NCBI RefSeq assembly: GCF_002936985.1
Contig: NZ_MPZN01000002.1
Location: 62,001-126,000 of the forward strand
Reading direction: 5' to 3'
Origin: Microterricola pindariensis
GTDB taxonomy: Bacteria > Actinomycetota > Actinomycetes > Actinomycetales > Microbacteriaceae
Length of the DNA: 64,000 nucleotides
Shown here: positions 26,253-34,676 of the stretch, piece after piece
Position numbering within the stretch: the first letter of the stretch is position 1
Layout: the number at the start of each line of letters is the position of its first letter
Position numbers and translations under genes: made by a program
Notes under the pieces: model-generated
Databases searched by the model: none
The model's input: the letters and a program-made list of their open reading frames with translations, nothing else
Told to the model about the DNA's origin: nothing

Positions 26253-27458
26253 ATGAGCGCACTGGCCCAGCTGCATGAGCTGCGGGTGAGGCTCGCCGCC
26301 AAAGAGGCCACGACCGAATCGCTCGCGCTCGCCGCTGGCGCCATCGCCTTCCTCATCGCCGCGCTGCTGGCGTGGCCGGTCCTGGGCCTGCAGCCGGTGG
26401 ACATCGCTGGCCCCGGATCACTGGGCGAGTACGTCGCGATCGCGAGCGCGGCCGTCGCGCTCGCCGCATTCGTCGGCGGTCGCGTGCTCTCGGCGCACCA
26501 CCACGACGGCGCGGGCCCCGCGGTGATCACCGGCGTCGACGGCCCCCTCGTCGGGTTCACCACCCATCGTGCGCCGCGCTTCCTCGACGTGGCCGCACTC
26601 GCGCTCGCCCACGGCGTGATCTTCCTGCTGATGTGGACGGGCATCGCCGACTTGCTGGAGAAGAGCTTCCAGGGTGCCGAGGTGTTCACCATCCCGGCGC
26701 TCATCCTCTCCGGCGCCGCGGCCGCCGTCAGCGCCTACTTCAGCTACCTCTCGGCTGCGGGCATGAACGCCATGCGCCTCTCCGGGGTGCTGCTGGTGTT
26801 CCTCGTCGTCGGCTCGCTCACCGCCATGCTCACCTCGAACGACCCCGACTGGTGGAGGATGAACCTGAGCGCGCTGGGCATCACGGATGACGTGTCTGCC
26901 ATGGCGTTCAATCTCACCCTGATTGTGGCCGGCGTCATCCTCACCACGATTGCGCGCTATGCAACGGCCGGCCTGATCCGCGAGGGCGAGGCGATCCCGC
27001 GCGGCGTGCGATTCGTGCGTTGGGGCCTCGTCGTCATGGGCATCGCGCTCGCCTGCGTCGGCATCTTCCACGTCGACGACTTCTTCCTCATCCACAACAC
27101 GGTGGCGACGGGCATGGTGGTCGCCTTCGCCGTGCTCGTCGCCGGCCTGCCCCGGTTCCTGCCGCAGCTGCCAAAGACGTTCATGTCGCTCGGCTACCTG
27201 TTCCTCGCCGTGATCGTCTTCACGGCCGTCCTGTTCGCGACCGGCTACTACAACCTGACGGCGGTTGAGCTGGTGGCGGCCGTGCTCATCTTCAGCTGGA
27301 TCATCGTCTTCCTCCGCACCGTCTCCGCCACCTCGAGCGACGAACGGCGAACGGATGCCGCAGAGTACCGCGCGCGTGCCGAAGCTGCCGTCGCCGAATC
27401 CGCAGCCGAAGCGGCCGCCGCCGCGCGGGCGGCACCGGGCGGCCTGCCCGCCTCGTAA
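26253..27458 (+). CDS. Multi-pass membrane protein of unknown function
   Basis: A 401-residue protein with about ten hydrophobic helices between residues 22 and 360 and an Ala/Glu-rich soluble tail (AEAAVAESAAEAAAAARAA). Polar motifs inside the membrane part include GIFHVDDFFLIHNTVATGM. It distantly resembles the DUF998 type of actinobacterial membrane proteins, but I am not certain. It lies between the divergent GlcD-like gene and the convergent PucR gene and appears to be transcribed alone. The start ATG follows a G-rich stretch that may serve as ribosome site. Confidence 0.75.
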   Translation: MSALAQLHELRVRLAAKEATTESLALAAGAIAFLIAALLAWPVLGLQPVDIAGPGSLGEYVAIASAAVALAAFVGGRVLSAHHHDGAGPAVITGVDGPLVGFTTHRAPRFLDVAALALAHGVIFLLMWTGIADLLEKSFQGAEVFTIPALILSGAAAAVSAYFSYLSAAGMNAMRLSGVLLVFLVVGSLTAMLTSNDPDWWRMNLSALGITDDVSAMAFNLTLIVAGVILTTIARYATAGLIREGEAIPRGVRFVRWGLVVMGIALACVGIFHVDDFFLIHNTVATGMVVAFAVLVAGLPRFLPQLPKTFMSLGYLFLAVIVFTAVLFATGYYNLTAVELVAAVLIFSWIIVFLRTVSATSSDERRTDAAEYRARAEAAVAESAAEAAAAARAAPGGLPAS

Positions 27459-27476
27459 CCGCGGGCAGCCCGCCGG

Positions 27477-29033
27477 CTAGGCCGACGGCTCGTCGCCGGC
27501 CACGAGCAGCGCGGCCCAGATCTCGGCGCGGCCCCGGAACGTGCTGAGATCGCGCCCGAGCAGCCGCTCGGCCAGCCCGACCCGCGCGCGCACCGTGTGC
27601 CGGTGCACGCCGAGCAGGCCGGCGCTCGCATCGAACTGGCCGTTCTGCTCCAGCCAGACCCGCAGCGTGTGCAGCAGTTCGCTGCCGGCGGCCTCGTCGT
27701 GTGCGCGCAGCGGTTGCAGCGTCGCGCGGCCGATCTCGCGGGCATCCGTCGTGCTCAGGTAGGCCAGCACCCCCTCCTGGGCGAGCTCGCTGAAGGCGCT
27801 CACCCCCGGCCCACCGTCCTGCGCGCGGGCCAAGGCCTGCTCGGCCTGGGTGAGTCCGCCGGCCAGCTCCGACGCTCCGCGGGGCTCGCTGACGCCGATG
27901 TGCACGGCGAAGTTCGCGGCCACCGCGTCGAGCAGGGGCAGGGACCTCCGGCCCAGCACCAGGGCGATCCGGTCCTCGCCGGCAGACGGATCCGCGGCGA
28001 AGAAGAGGGCGCCCGGCCGCTCGGCCACCCGCGCCTCCAGATACTCGGTGACGGAGTGCAGCTTCTCGGCCGGGGCGTCGAGCAGGGCGATGCACACGGG
28101 GCTCTCCGGCAGCTCGCCCCACATCTCCCGGCTCACGCTCTGGGCCAACTCCACGTCCCCCCGTCGCCACGCGGCCAGCACCGCCGAGCGCAGGCTGCTC
28201 TGGGCCCGGTCCAGCGTGTGGCCCTGCTCGAGCGAGAGCCCGGCCAGCGCGATCACGGCGGTGACAACCTCGTTGCCGGCCGCGTCGAGCTCGCTGCTGC
28301 CGCCGATGGCGAGCACCCCGCGCAGCCGGTCCCGGCGGCCGAGCGTCTGCAGCGAGACGGTCTCCCCGCCGGCCGCCAGGCTGCTGCTGGCCCGGTTGCC
28401 GCGCCGGAGCAGCCGGGTCGCCTCGTCCTCTGCCGCGGATGCCGCGGCGGCGGCCTCGGCGGGGAACACCCGGTCGAGCCCGCCGTTCGCGTCGAACAGC
28501 GCCACCCAGCGGTCGAGCTGGAGCGAGAGCTCGTGCAGCGAGGCGCTCAGCCCGTCCGGGCGCAGCGCGGCCAGCGCGATGGCGCGGTGGGCCGCGAGCG
28601 TCCAGGTGCGCCGGGCGAAGCGCTCCTCGGCGGCCATGTCGGCGGCGGCGCGGGCCACGGCGATGAACGGGGTTCGGTAGGGCACCTCGAACGCCGGCAG
28701 GCCCGCCAGCCGGCAGGCCTCGACGAGGGCGTCGGGGGTGCCTGCGCGCACGACCTCGGTGCCGAAGCCGAGCCCGTTGATGCCCGCCGCGCTCAGGCGC
28801 TCCACGTAGGCGCCGATCAGCTCGTCGCCGTCCTGCTCGCCGAACTGGGTGCCCGTGGTCAACAGCACCTGCCCGGGGGAGAGGAACGGGGTCGGGTCGG
28901 CGAGGTCGGAGCTGTGCACCCACGCGATCGGGGCGTCCAACGCACCGGCCGGCAGGGCCTCCTCCGGGGTCAGCAGCTGCAGGGCGAGCTCGCGGTTGGT
29001 GGTCAGGCTGCGCAGGGTGGGGAGCATCGTCAT
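27477..29033 (-). CDS. PucR family transcriptional regulator
   Basis: A 518-residue regulator. The N-terminal PucR domain includes WVHSSDLADPTPFLSPGQVL and LLTTGTQFGE. A GGDEF-like middle region follows, and the C-terminal HTH_30 domain contains LRVWLEQNGQFDASAGLLGV and HRHTVRARVGLAERLLG. PucR proteins activate purine or amine catabolism. The gene is divergent from the GABA aminotransferase with a 145-base AT-richer region between, and is the likely activator of the putrescine/GABA cluster. The intergenic region holds two TATAC boxes (near 29055 and 29083) that could be -10 elements. Confidence 0.88.
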   Translation of the reverse strand: MTMLPTLRSLTTNRELALQLLTPEEALPAGALDAPIAWVHSSDLADPTPFLSPGQVLLTTGTQFGEQDGDELIGAYVERLSAAGINGLGFGTEVVRAGTPDALVEACRLAGLPAFEVPYRTPFIAVARAAADMAAEERFARRTWTLAAHRAIALAALRPDGLSASLHELSLQLDRWVALFDANGGLDRVFPAEAAAAASAAEDEATRLLRRGNRASSSLAAGGETVSLQTLGRRDRLRGVLAIGGSSELDAAGNEVVTAVIALAGLSLEQGHTLDRAQSSLRSAVLAAWRRGDVELAQSVSREMWGELPESPVCIALLDAPAEKLHSVTEYLEARVAERPGALFFAADPSAGEDRIALVLGRRSLPLLDAVAANFAVHIGVSEPRGASELAGGLTQAEQALARAQDGGPGVSAFSELAQEGVLAYLSTTDAREIGRATLQPLRAHDEAAGSELLHTLRVWLEQNGQFDASAGLLGVHRHTVRARVGLAERLLGRDLSTFRGRAEIWAALLVAGDEPSA

Positions 29034-29178
29034 CCGTCGGTCCGAGATCGCCTATACAGTGTGGCGAAATTGTGTGCCCCAACTATACGTCCCGGCGGTG
29101 CCGCCGCGCTGCGCCCGGAGCTTACGATGGCGCATCGGCACTGCGGCCACGAGCCGCACGAACATCTCAGGAGTAGCA

Positions 29179-30555
29179 ATGACACTCACCGAATCAGCGG
29201 TTACCGTCTCCACCACCGCAGCGCCCGTGGGCGGGCCGTCACTGCCACAGCAGCGCACGCTCGTCACCGCTATTCCTGGACCGAAGTCCCAGGAGCTCCT
29301 CGCCCGCAAGGCGCAGGCAGTCTCGGCCTCGGTCGGCTCGACCATTCCCGTGTTCACCGTTGCCGCCGGCGGCGGCGTGCTCGTTGACGTCGACGGCAAC
29401 TCGCTCATCGACCTCGGCAGTGGCATCGCCGTCACCGGCGTGGGCAACAGCGCCCCCCGGGTTGTCGCCGCCGTGGCCGCGCAGCTCGAGCAGTTCACCC
29501 ACACCTGCTTCACCGTTGCGCCCTACGACTCCTACGTCGAGGTCGCCGAGGCCCTCAACCGGCTCACCCCCGGCGACCACGAGAAGCGCAGCGCACTCTT
29601 CAACTCCGGCGCAGAGGCCGTGGAGAATGCCGTCAAGATCGCCCGCCACTACACCGGCAAGCAGGGCGTCGTCGTCTTCGACCACGCCTACCACGGCCGC
29701 ACCAACCTCACCATGGCGCTCACCGCCAAGAACCAGCCGTACAAGAACGGCTTCGGCCCCTTCGCACCCGAGGTCTACCGGGTGCCCACGAGCTACCCGC
29801 TGCGCGACGGCGGCCTGAGCGGTGCCGAGGCGGCCAAGCTCACCATCACCCAGATCGAGAAGCAGGTCGGCGCGGGCAACCTCGCCGCCGTCATGATCGA
29901 GCCCATCCAGGGTGAGGGCGGCTTCATCGTCCCCGCCGACGGCTTCATGAACGCCATCGTCGACTGGTGCACCGCCAACGGCGTCGTCTTCATCGCCGAC
30001 GAGGTGCAGACCGGCTTCGCCCGCACCGGCACCATGTTCGCCAGCGAGCAGTTCGGCATCGTGCCCGACCTCGTCGTCACCGCCAAGGGCATCGCGGGCG
30101 GCCTGCCGCTCTCGGCCGTCACCGGTCGCGCCGAGATCATGGACGCCCCGCAGATCGGCGGCCTCGGCGGCACCTACGGCGGAAACCCGCTCGCCTGCGC
30201 CGCGGCCCTCGCCACCATCGAGACCTACGAAGAGGACGGCCTCCTCGAGCGCGCTGCAGAGATCGGCGCAATCGTCCGCGAGGTGTTCGGCGCCGCACAG
30301 GCCACCGACGCCCGCATCGGCGAGGTGCGCGGCCTCGGCGCCATGATGGCCATCGAGCTGGTGGATGCCGCGACGGGCGAGCCCGACGCCGCCCTCACCG
30401 CCCGGGTCGCGACGGCCACCCACGCCCTCGGCGTGATCGTGCTCACCTGCGGAACCTACGGCAACGTCATCCGCTTCCTGCCCCCGCTCGCCATCGGCGA
30501 CGAGCTGCTGCGCGAGGGCCTGCAGGTCGTCCTCGACGCGCTCGCCGCCAACTAG
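29179..30555 (+). CDS. gabT: 4-aminobutyrate aminotransferase
   Basis: A 458-residue class III aminotransferase starting at the ATG at 29179 behind CAGGAG. The PLP site has the acidic motif FIADEVQTGFARTG and the Schiff-base Lys at about residue 304 (VVTAKGIAGGLPLS). The Gly/Ala motif NSGAEAVENAVKIARHYTG is typical of GABA transaminase. It converts GABA and 2-oxoglutarate to succinate semialdehyde and glutamate. It heads the putrescine/GABA cluster, and its product is the substrate of the dehydrogenase downstream. Confidence 0.93.
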   Translation: MTLTESAVTVSTTAAPVGGPSLPQQRTLVTAIPGPKSQELLARKAQAVSASVGSTIPVFTVAAGGGVLVDVDGNSLIDLGSGIAVTGVGNSAPRVVAAVAAQLEQFTHTCFTVAPYDSYVEVAEALNRLTPGDHEKRSALFNSGAEAVENAVKIARHYTGKQGVVVFDHAYHGRTNLTMALTAKNQPYKNGFGPFAPEVYRVPTSYPLRDGGLSGAEAAKLTITQIEKQVGAGNLAAVMIEPIQGEGGFIVPADGFMNAIVDWCTANGVVFIADEVQTGFARTGTMFASEQFGIVPDLVVTAKGIAGGLPLSAVTGRAEIMDAPQIGGLGGTYGGNPLACAAALATIETYEEDGLLERAAEIGAIVREVFGAAQATDARIGEVRGLGAMMAIELVDAATGEPDAALTARVATATHALGVIVLTCGTYGNVIRFLPPLAIGDELLREGLQVVLDALAAN

Positions 30556-30640
30556 CGGCCCCTGCCTCCGGGGGCGCCGCACTTCTGCCGGTTGCGCGGC
30601 CCCCCGGTTACGTCCCGTCCCGCGCACTGGGCGGCCCGGC

Positions 30641-30797
30641 CAAACCCGTTGGTCGAGTAGGCCAGCCCGCCTCAAACCCGTTGGTCGAGTAGGCCCGCCA
30701 GCCTCAAACCCGTTGGTCGAGTAGGCCCGCCAGGGCCGTATCGAGACCCCCGGGGGCGAGGTCTCGATACGCTCATTCCTCGCTAGTCGACCAGCGG
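30641..30797. repeat. Three 32-bp tandem repeats leading into a GTATCGAGACC palindrome
   Basis: CAAACCCGTTGGTCGAGTAG occurs at 30641, 30673 and 30705, an exact 32-base period. The last copy runs into GTATCGAGACC / GGTCTCGATAC arms and ends with CTAGTCGACCAGCGGG. The parts match the palindrome at 20620-20704. The array fills most of the 313-base gap between gabT and gabD; there is no further gene in the gap. Confidence 0.8.
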
Positions 30798-30868
30798 GCG
30801 TGGCTTCGGCGGGCTCACCCTTCCCCTGAACCATCTGACACACAGCACCATTCGATCGGAGCAACAGC

Positions 30869-32350
30869 ATGACCGCAGCAACCGCCACCCTGGCCCCGCA
30901 CGAGGCCGACCTGCTCGCTCGCGTCCCCAGCGGCCTGTACATCAACGGCACCTGGCAGGACGGCGCCGGCGCGCCGATCGACGTGACCGACCCGGCCACC
31001 GGCGAGGTCATCAAGACGATTGCCAACGCGGACGCCGCCGACGGCATCCGGGCCTTGGACGCGGCCGTCGCGGCCCAGGACGCCTGGGCCGCCACCGCTC
31101 CGCGTGCGCGCGGTGAGATCCTGCGCCGCGCCTTCGACCTGCTGCAGGAGCGCAAGGAGGAGTTCGCGCTGCTGATGACCATGGAGATGGGCAAGCCGAT
31201 CGCCGAGGCCCGTGGAGAGGTCGCCTACGGTGGCGAGTTCCTGCGCTGGTTCAGCGAGGAGGCCCCGCGCATCAGCGGCCGCTACGGCCAGAACCCCGAG
31301 GGCACCGGCCACATGGTCATCTCGCAGCGCCCGGTCGGCCCCTGCTTCCTGATCACCCCGTGGAACTTCCCGCTCGCCATGGCCACCCGCAAGATCGCCC
31401 CGGCGCTGGCCGCCGGCTGCACGGTCGTCATCAAGCCGGCCACGCTCACCCCGCTGACCACGCTCTTCTTCGCACAGCTGCTCGAGGATGCCGGCGTCCC
31501 GGCCGGTGTCGTCAACGTCATCACCACCTCCACCTCCGGCGCCGTCTCCAGCCCGATCATCGCCGACCCGCGGCTGCGCAAGCTCAGCTTCACCGGCTCG
31601 ACCGGCGTCGGCCAGGCGCTCATCCGCGAGGCGGCCCAGGGCGTGCTGCGCACCTCGATGGAGCTCGGCGGCAACGCCCCGTTCGTGGTGTTCGAGGACG
31701 CCGACCTGGACAAGGCCGTCGAGGGCGCCATGCTGGCGAAGTTCCGCAACATCGGCCAGGCCTGCACCGCGGCCAACCGCTTCATCGTGCACGAGTCCAT
31801 CGCGAGCGAGTTCGCCGCCCGCGTCGCCGAGCGCGTGCGCGGGCTCACCCTGGGCCGCGGCACCGAGGACGGGGTGAACATCGGCCCGCTCGTGAGCGAG
31901 AAGGCCGTCTCCGACACCGACGCCCTCGTGCAGGACGCCATCGAGCGTGGCGCAGAGCTGCTCGCCGGCGGCAAGCGCCCGGAGGGTGCCGGATCGTTCT
32001 ACGAGCCGACCGTCCTCGCCGACGTGCAGCCCGGCAGCGACATCCTGCGCGAGGAGATCTTCGGCCCGGTCGTCGGCATCGTGACCTTCTCCACGGAGGA
32101 CGAGGCCGTGCGCCTGGCCAACTCCACCGAGTACGGCCTGATCAGCTACGTGTTCACCGAGGAGCTGGCCCGCGGCCACCGAATGATCGAAAAGCTTGAC
32201 ACCGGCATGATGGGGCTCAACACTGGCCTTGTCTCCAACGCCGCGGCACCCTTCGGCGGCGTCAAGCAGTCCGGTCTCGGGCGCGAGGGCGGCCTCGAGG
32301 GCATCCACGAGTACCTCTCCACCAAGTACACTCTGATCCCCGCCTCCTAA
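30869..32350 (+). CDS. gabD: NAD(P)-dependent succinate-semialdehyde dehydrogenase
   Basis: A 493-residue aldehyde dehydrogenase. The catalytic Cys299 lies in NIGQACTAANRF and the general base Glu265 in MELGGNAPF. Cofactor motifs PWNFPLAM and FTGSTGVG are present, and the N-terminal VPSGLYINGTWQDG is typical of GabD. It oxidises succinate semialdehyde to succinate. The cluster has no other aldehyde dehydrogenase, so it might also oxidise 4-aminobutanal from the putrescine oxidase step, or the enzyme at 61346 may do so. Confidence 0.9.
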   Translation: MTAATATLAPHEADLLARVPSGLYINGTWQDGAGAPIDVTDPATGEVIKTIANADAADGIRALDAAVAAQDAWAATAPRARGEILRRAFDLLQERKEEFALLMTMEMGKPIAEARGEVAYGGEFLRWFSEEAPRISGRYGQNPEGTGHMVISQRPVGPCFLITPWNFPLAMATRKIAPALAAGCTVVIKPATLTPLTTLFFAQLLEDAGVPAGVVNVITTSTSGAVSSPIIADPRLRKLSFTGSTGVGQALIREAAQGVLRTSMELGGNAPFVVFEDADLDKAVEGAMLAKFRNIGQACTAANRFIVHESIASEFAARVAERVRGLTLGRGTEDGVNIGPLVSEKAVSDTDALVQDAIERGAELLAGGKRPEGAGSFYEPTVLADVQPGSDILREEIFGPVVGIVTFSTEDEAVRLANSTEYGLISYVFTEELARGHRMIEKLDTGMMGLNTGLVSNAAAPFGGVKQSGLGREGGLEGIHEYLSTKYTLIPAS

Positions 32351-32425
32351 CCCCCGAACACCACGCACCACACTCCCGTCAGCGTCGACGGTTCGAACAA
32401 CGCAGTTGAACAGCAAGGAGCAACA

Positions 32426-33787
32426 ATGACCGCCATTGAACGTGATGTCGTCATCATCGGAGCAGGCCCCTCGGGCCTCACCGCAGCCAACGAACTCACC
32501 AAGGCCGGCCTCACGGTGGCCGTTCTCGAGGCCCGCGACCGTGTGGGCGGCCGCACCTGGACCGACCACTTCGATGGCCACATGATCGAGATCGGCGGCC
32601 AGTGGGTCTCGCCCGACCAGGACGCGCTGCTCGACACCCTCGCCGAGCTCGGCCTGGAGACGTACTCCCGCTACCGCGAGGGCGAGAACGTCTACATCGA
32701 CAAGGACGGCGAGAAGCGCCTGTTCACCGGCGACATCTTCCCCGTCAAGCCGGAGACCGAGGCCGAGCTGATCCGCCTCATCGACGAGCTTGACGTCGTC
32801 GTCGCCGAGATCGACGCCGACAAGCCGTGGGCGCACCCGCGCGCCGAGGAGTACGACTCGATCACCTTCAAGCACTGGCTCGAGGAGGCGACGGCCGACC
32901 AGGAGGCGCGCGACAACATCTCGCTGTACATCGGCGCGGCGATGATCACCAAGCCGGACCACGCGTTCTCGTTCCTGCAGGCACTGCTGATGGCGGCATC
33001 CGCCGGCAGCTTCACCCACCTCGTCGACGCCGACTTCATCCTCGACAAGCGCGTCGTCGGCGGCATGCAGGGCGTCTCGATCGCCCTCGCCGAGCGCCTC
33101 GGCGACGACGTGCACCTCGGCCAGCCGGTGCGCACCCTGCGCTGGAGCGACGACGGCGTCGTGGCAATCACGGCCAGCGGCCTGGAGGTGCACGCCAAGC
33201 GGGCCATCCTCGCCGTGCCGCCGGTGCTGTTCAGCCGCATCTCCTACGAGCCGCCGCTGCCGCGCCACCAGCACCAGCTGCACCAGCACCTCTCGATGGG
33301 CTTCGTCATCAAGGTGCACGCCGTCTACGAGACGCCGTTCTGGCGCGAGGCCGGCCTCTCCGGCACCGCGTTCAGCCCGTACGAGCTCTCGCACGAGGCC
33401 TACGACAACACCAACCACGACGACCCGTTCGGCACCCTGGTCGGCTTCGTCTCCGACCGCAACGCCGACGGCGTCTTCGAGCTGAGCGCCGAGGAGCGCA
33501 AGGCCCGCATTCTCGAGTCGCTCTCGCACTACTACGGTGAGCAGGCCAAGAACCCGGTGTTCTACTACGAGAGCGACTGGGGCAGCGAGGAGTGGACCCG
33601 CGGTGCATACGCGGCCAGCTTCGACATGGGCGGCCTCTCCCGCTACGGCGCCGACCAGCGCACGCCGGTCGGCCCGATCTCCTTCTCCTGCAGTGACTTC
33701 GCCGGAGCCGGTTACCAGCACGTCGACGGCGCGATCCGCGTCGGCCGCGAGACCGCGGCGGCCATCGCCGCAGAGCTCAAGGGCTGA
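32426..33787 (+). CDS. puo: Putrescine oxidase (flavin amine oxidase)
   Basis: A 453-residue FAD amine oxidase. It opens with VVIIGAGPSGLTAANELTKA and RDRVGGRTWTD, and has EIGGQWVSPDQ, MAASAGSFTHLVDADFILDK and the C-terminal WTRGAYAASFDMGG. The overall pattern closely matches the characterised Rhodococcus putrescine oxidase as I remember it. It has no signal peptide. It oxidises putrescine to 4-aminobutanal with release of ammonia and hydrogen peroxide. The neighbouring GABA enzymes and permease make a complete uptake-to-succinate route likely. Confidence 0.88.
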   Translation: MTAIERDVVIIGAGPSGLTAANELTKAGLTVAVLEARDRVGGRTWTDHFDGHMIEIGGQWVSPDQDALLDTLAELGLETYSRYREGENVYIDKDGEKRLFTGDIFPVKPETEAELIRLIDELDVVVAEIDADKPWAHPRAEEYDSITFKHWLEEATADQEARDNISLYIGAAMITKPDHAFSFLQALLMAASAGSFTHLVDADFILDKRVVGGMQGVSIALAERLGDDVHLGQPVRTLRWSDDGVVAITASGLEVHAKRAILAVPPVLFSRISYEPPLPRHQHQLHQHLSMGFVIKVHAVYETPFWREAGLSGTAFSPYELSHEAYDNTNHDDPFGTLVGFVSDRNADGVFELSAEERKARILESLSHYYGEQAKNPVFYYESDWGSEEWTRGAYAASFDMGGLSRYGADQRTPVGPISFSCSDFAGAGYQHVDGAIRVGRETAAAIAAELKG

Positions 33788-33789
33788 TC

Positions 33790-34671
33790 ATGAGCCTGCT
33801 CGTCGGCTACACCGCCACGCCGGCGGGCGAGGATGCCCTCGCCCTCGGCGTCCGCCTGGCCCGCAGCCGGGGAACGGGCATTGACATCGTCCTCGTGCTG
33901 CACAGCGAGGAACGCCCGACGGTCGTTCCGACCGACGCGGGCTACGAGCGTCACCTGTCCCAGCTCGCCGCCGGATGGCTGCGCGAGGCCCGGGCATTGG
34001 TGCCGGCGGATGTCGCGGCGCAGACGCACCTGGTCTACGCGCACTCCTTCGCCGACGGCCTGCTCGAGACCGCCGAGACCCTCGGCAGCGAGATGATCGT
34101 CGTCGGCGCCGCCCGGCACGGTCTGCTCGGCCGGTTCACCATCGGAAGCGTGGCGAGCTCGCTGCTGCACGTCTCACACGTGCCCGTCGCGCTGGCTCCG
34201 GAGGGCACGCGCAACGGCGGCATGGAGCGCCCGCTCACCCGCATCACGTGCGCCATCGGCACCCGCGTTGGCGCGCAGGCGCTGCTGGAGGAGAGCATCA
34301 AGCTCGCCGCCAGCGGCAATGTCCCGCTCCGCCTGATCTCCCTCGTCGGCGTCGACCTGCCCGGCGGGCACGACGATCCCGAGGTGCTCCGGGTCGGCGC
34401 GGCACACGCCGACGCCGCCGCGAAGCAGGCCCTGGCCACCCTCAACAAGGACGCCGAGGTCACCACGGAGGTGGCATCCGGCCAGAGCATCGAAGAGGCC
34501 GTCACCCGCGTCGACTGGGATGACGACGACATCGTGCTCGTCGGCTCCAGCCGGCTCGCGCAGCCGCGCCGGCTCTTCCTCGGGTCCACCGCAGCGAAAA
34601 TGCTGCACGAACTTTCGGTACCCATGGTCGTCGTGCCACGGGATGCCGCCACCACAACGGTTGGGGAGTAG
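33790..34671 (+). CDS. Universal stress protein, two UspA domains
   Basis: A 293-residue tandem UspA protein; the domains span about residues 1-135 and 150-285. The first carries the ATP-type loop GAARHGLLGRFTIGSVASSLL, and the second GSSRLAQPRRLFLGSTAAKML. It starts 2 bases after the putrescine oxidase stop and ends 5 bases before the permease, so it is part of the operon. A role in tuning the permease or coping with peroxide from the oxidase is possible but speculative. Confidence 0.88.
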   Translation: MSLLVGYTATPAGEDALALGVRLARSRGTGIDIVLVLHSEERPTVVPTDAGYERHLSQLAAGWLREARALVPADVAAQTHLVYAHSFADGLLETAETLGSEMIVVGAARHGLLGRFTIGSVASSLLHVSHVPVALAPEGTRNGGMERPLTRITCAIGTRVGAQALLEESIKLAASGNVPLRLISLVGVDLPGGHDDPEVLRVGAAHADAAAKQALATLNKDAEVTTEVASGQSIEEAVTRVDWDDDDIVLVGSSRLAQPRRLFLGSTAAKMLHELSVPMVVVPRDAATTTVGE

Positions 34672-34676
34672 CCCAC

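Noticed and set aside
27597-29387. A 596-codon plus-strand frame opposite pucR
   Set aside because: Shadow of the PucR gene that also overlaps the true gabT start region in another frame.
30641-30797. Possible CRISPR array (three direct repeats of 32-base period)
   Set aside because: The units are contiguous with no unique spacers, the third runs into a known palindromic repeat, and there are no cas genes.
30815-33721. A 968-codon open frame on the minus strand opposite gabD and the putrescine oxidase
   Set aside because: It is a shadow of the high-GC coding frame on the other strand; the translation is rich in Val, Gly, Arg and His without recognisable domains, and both plus-strand genes are clear.
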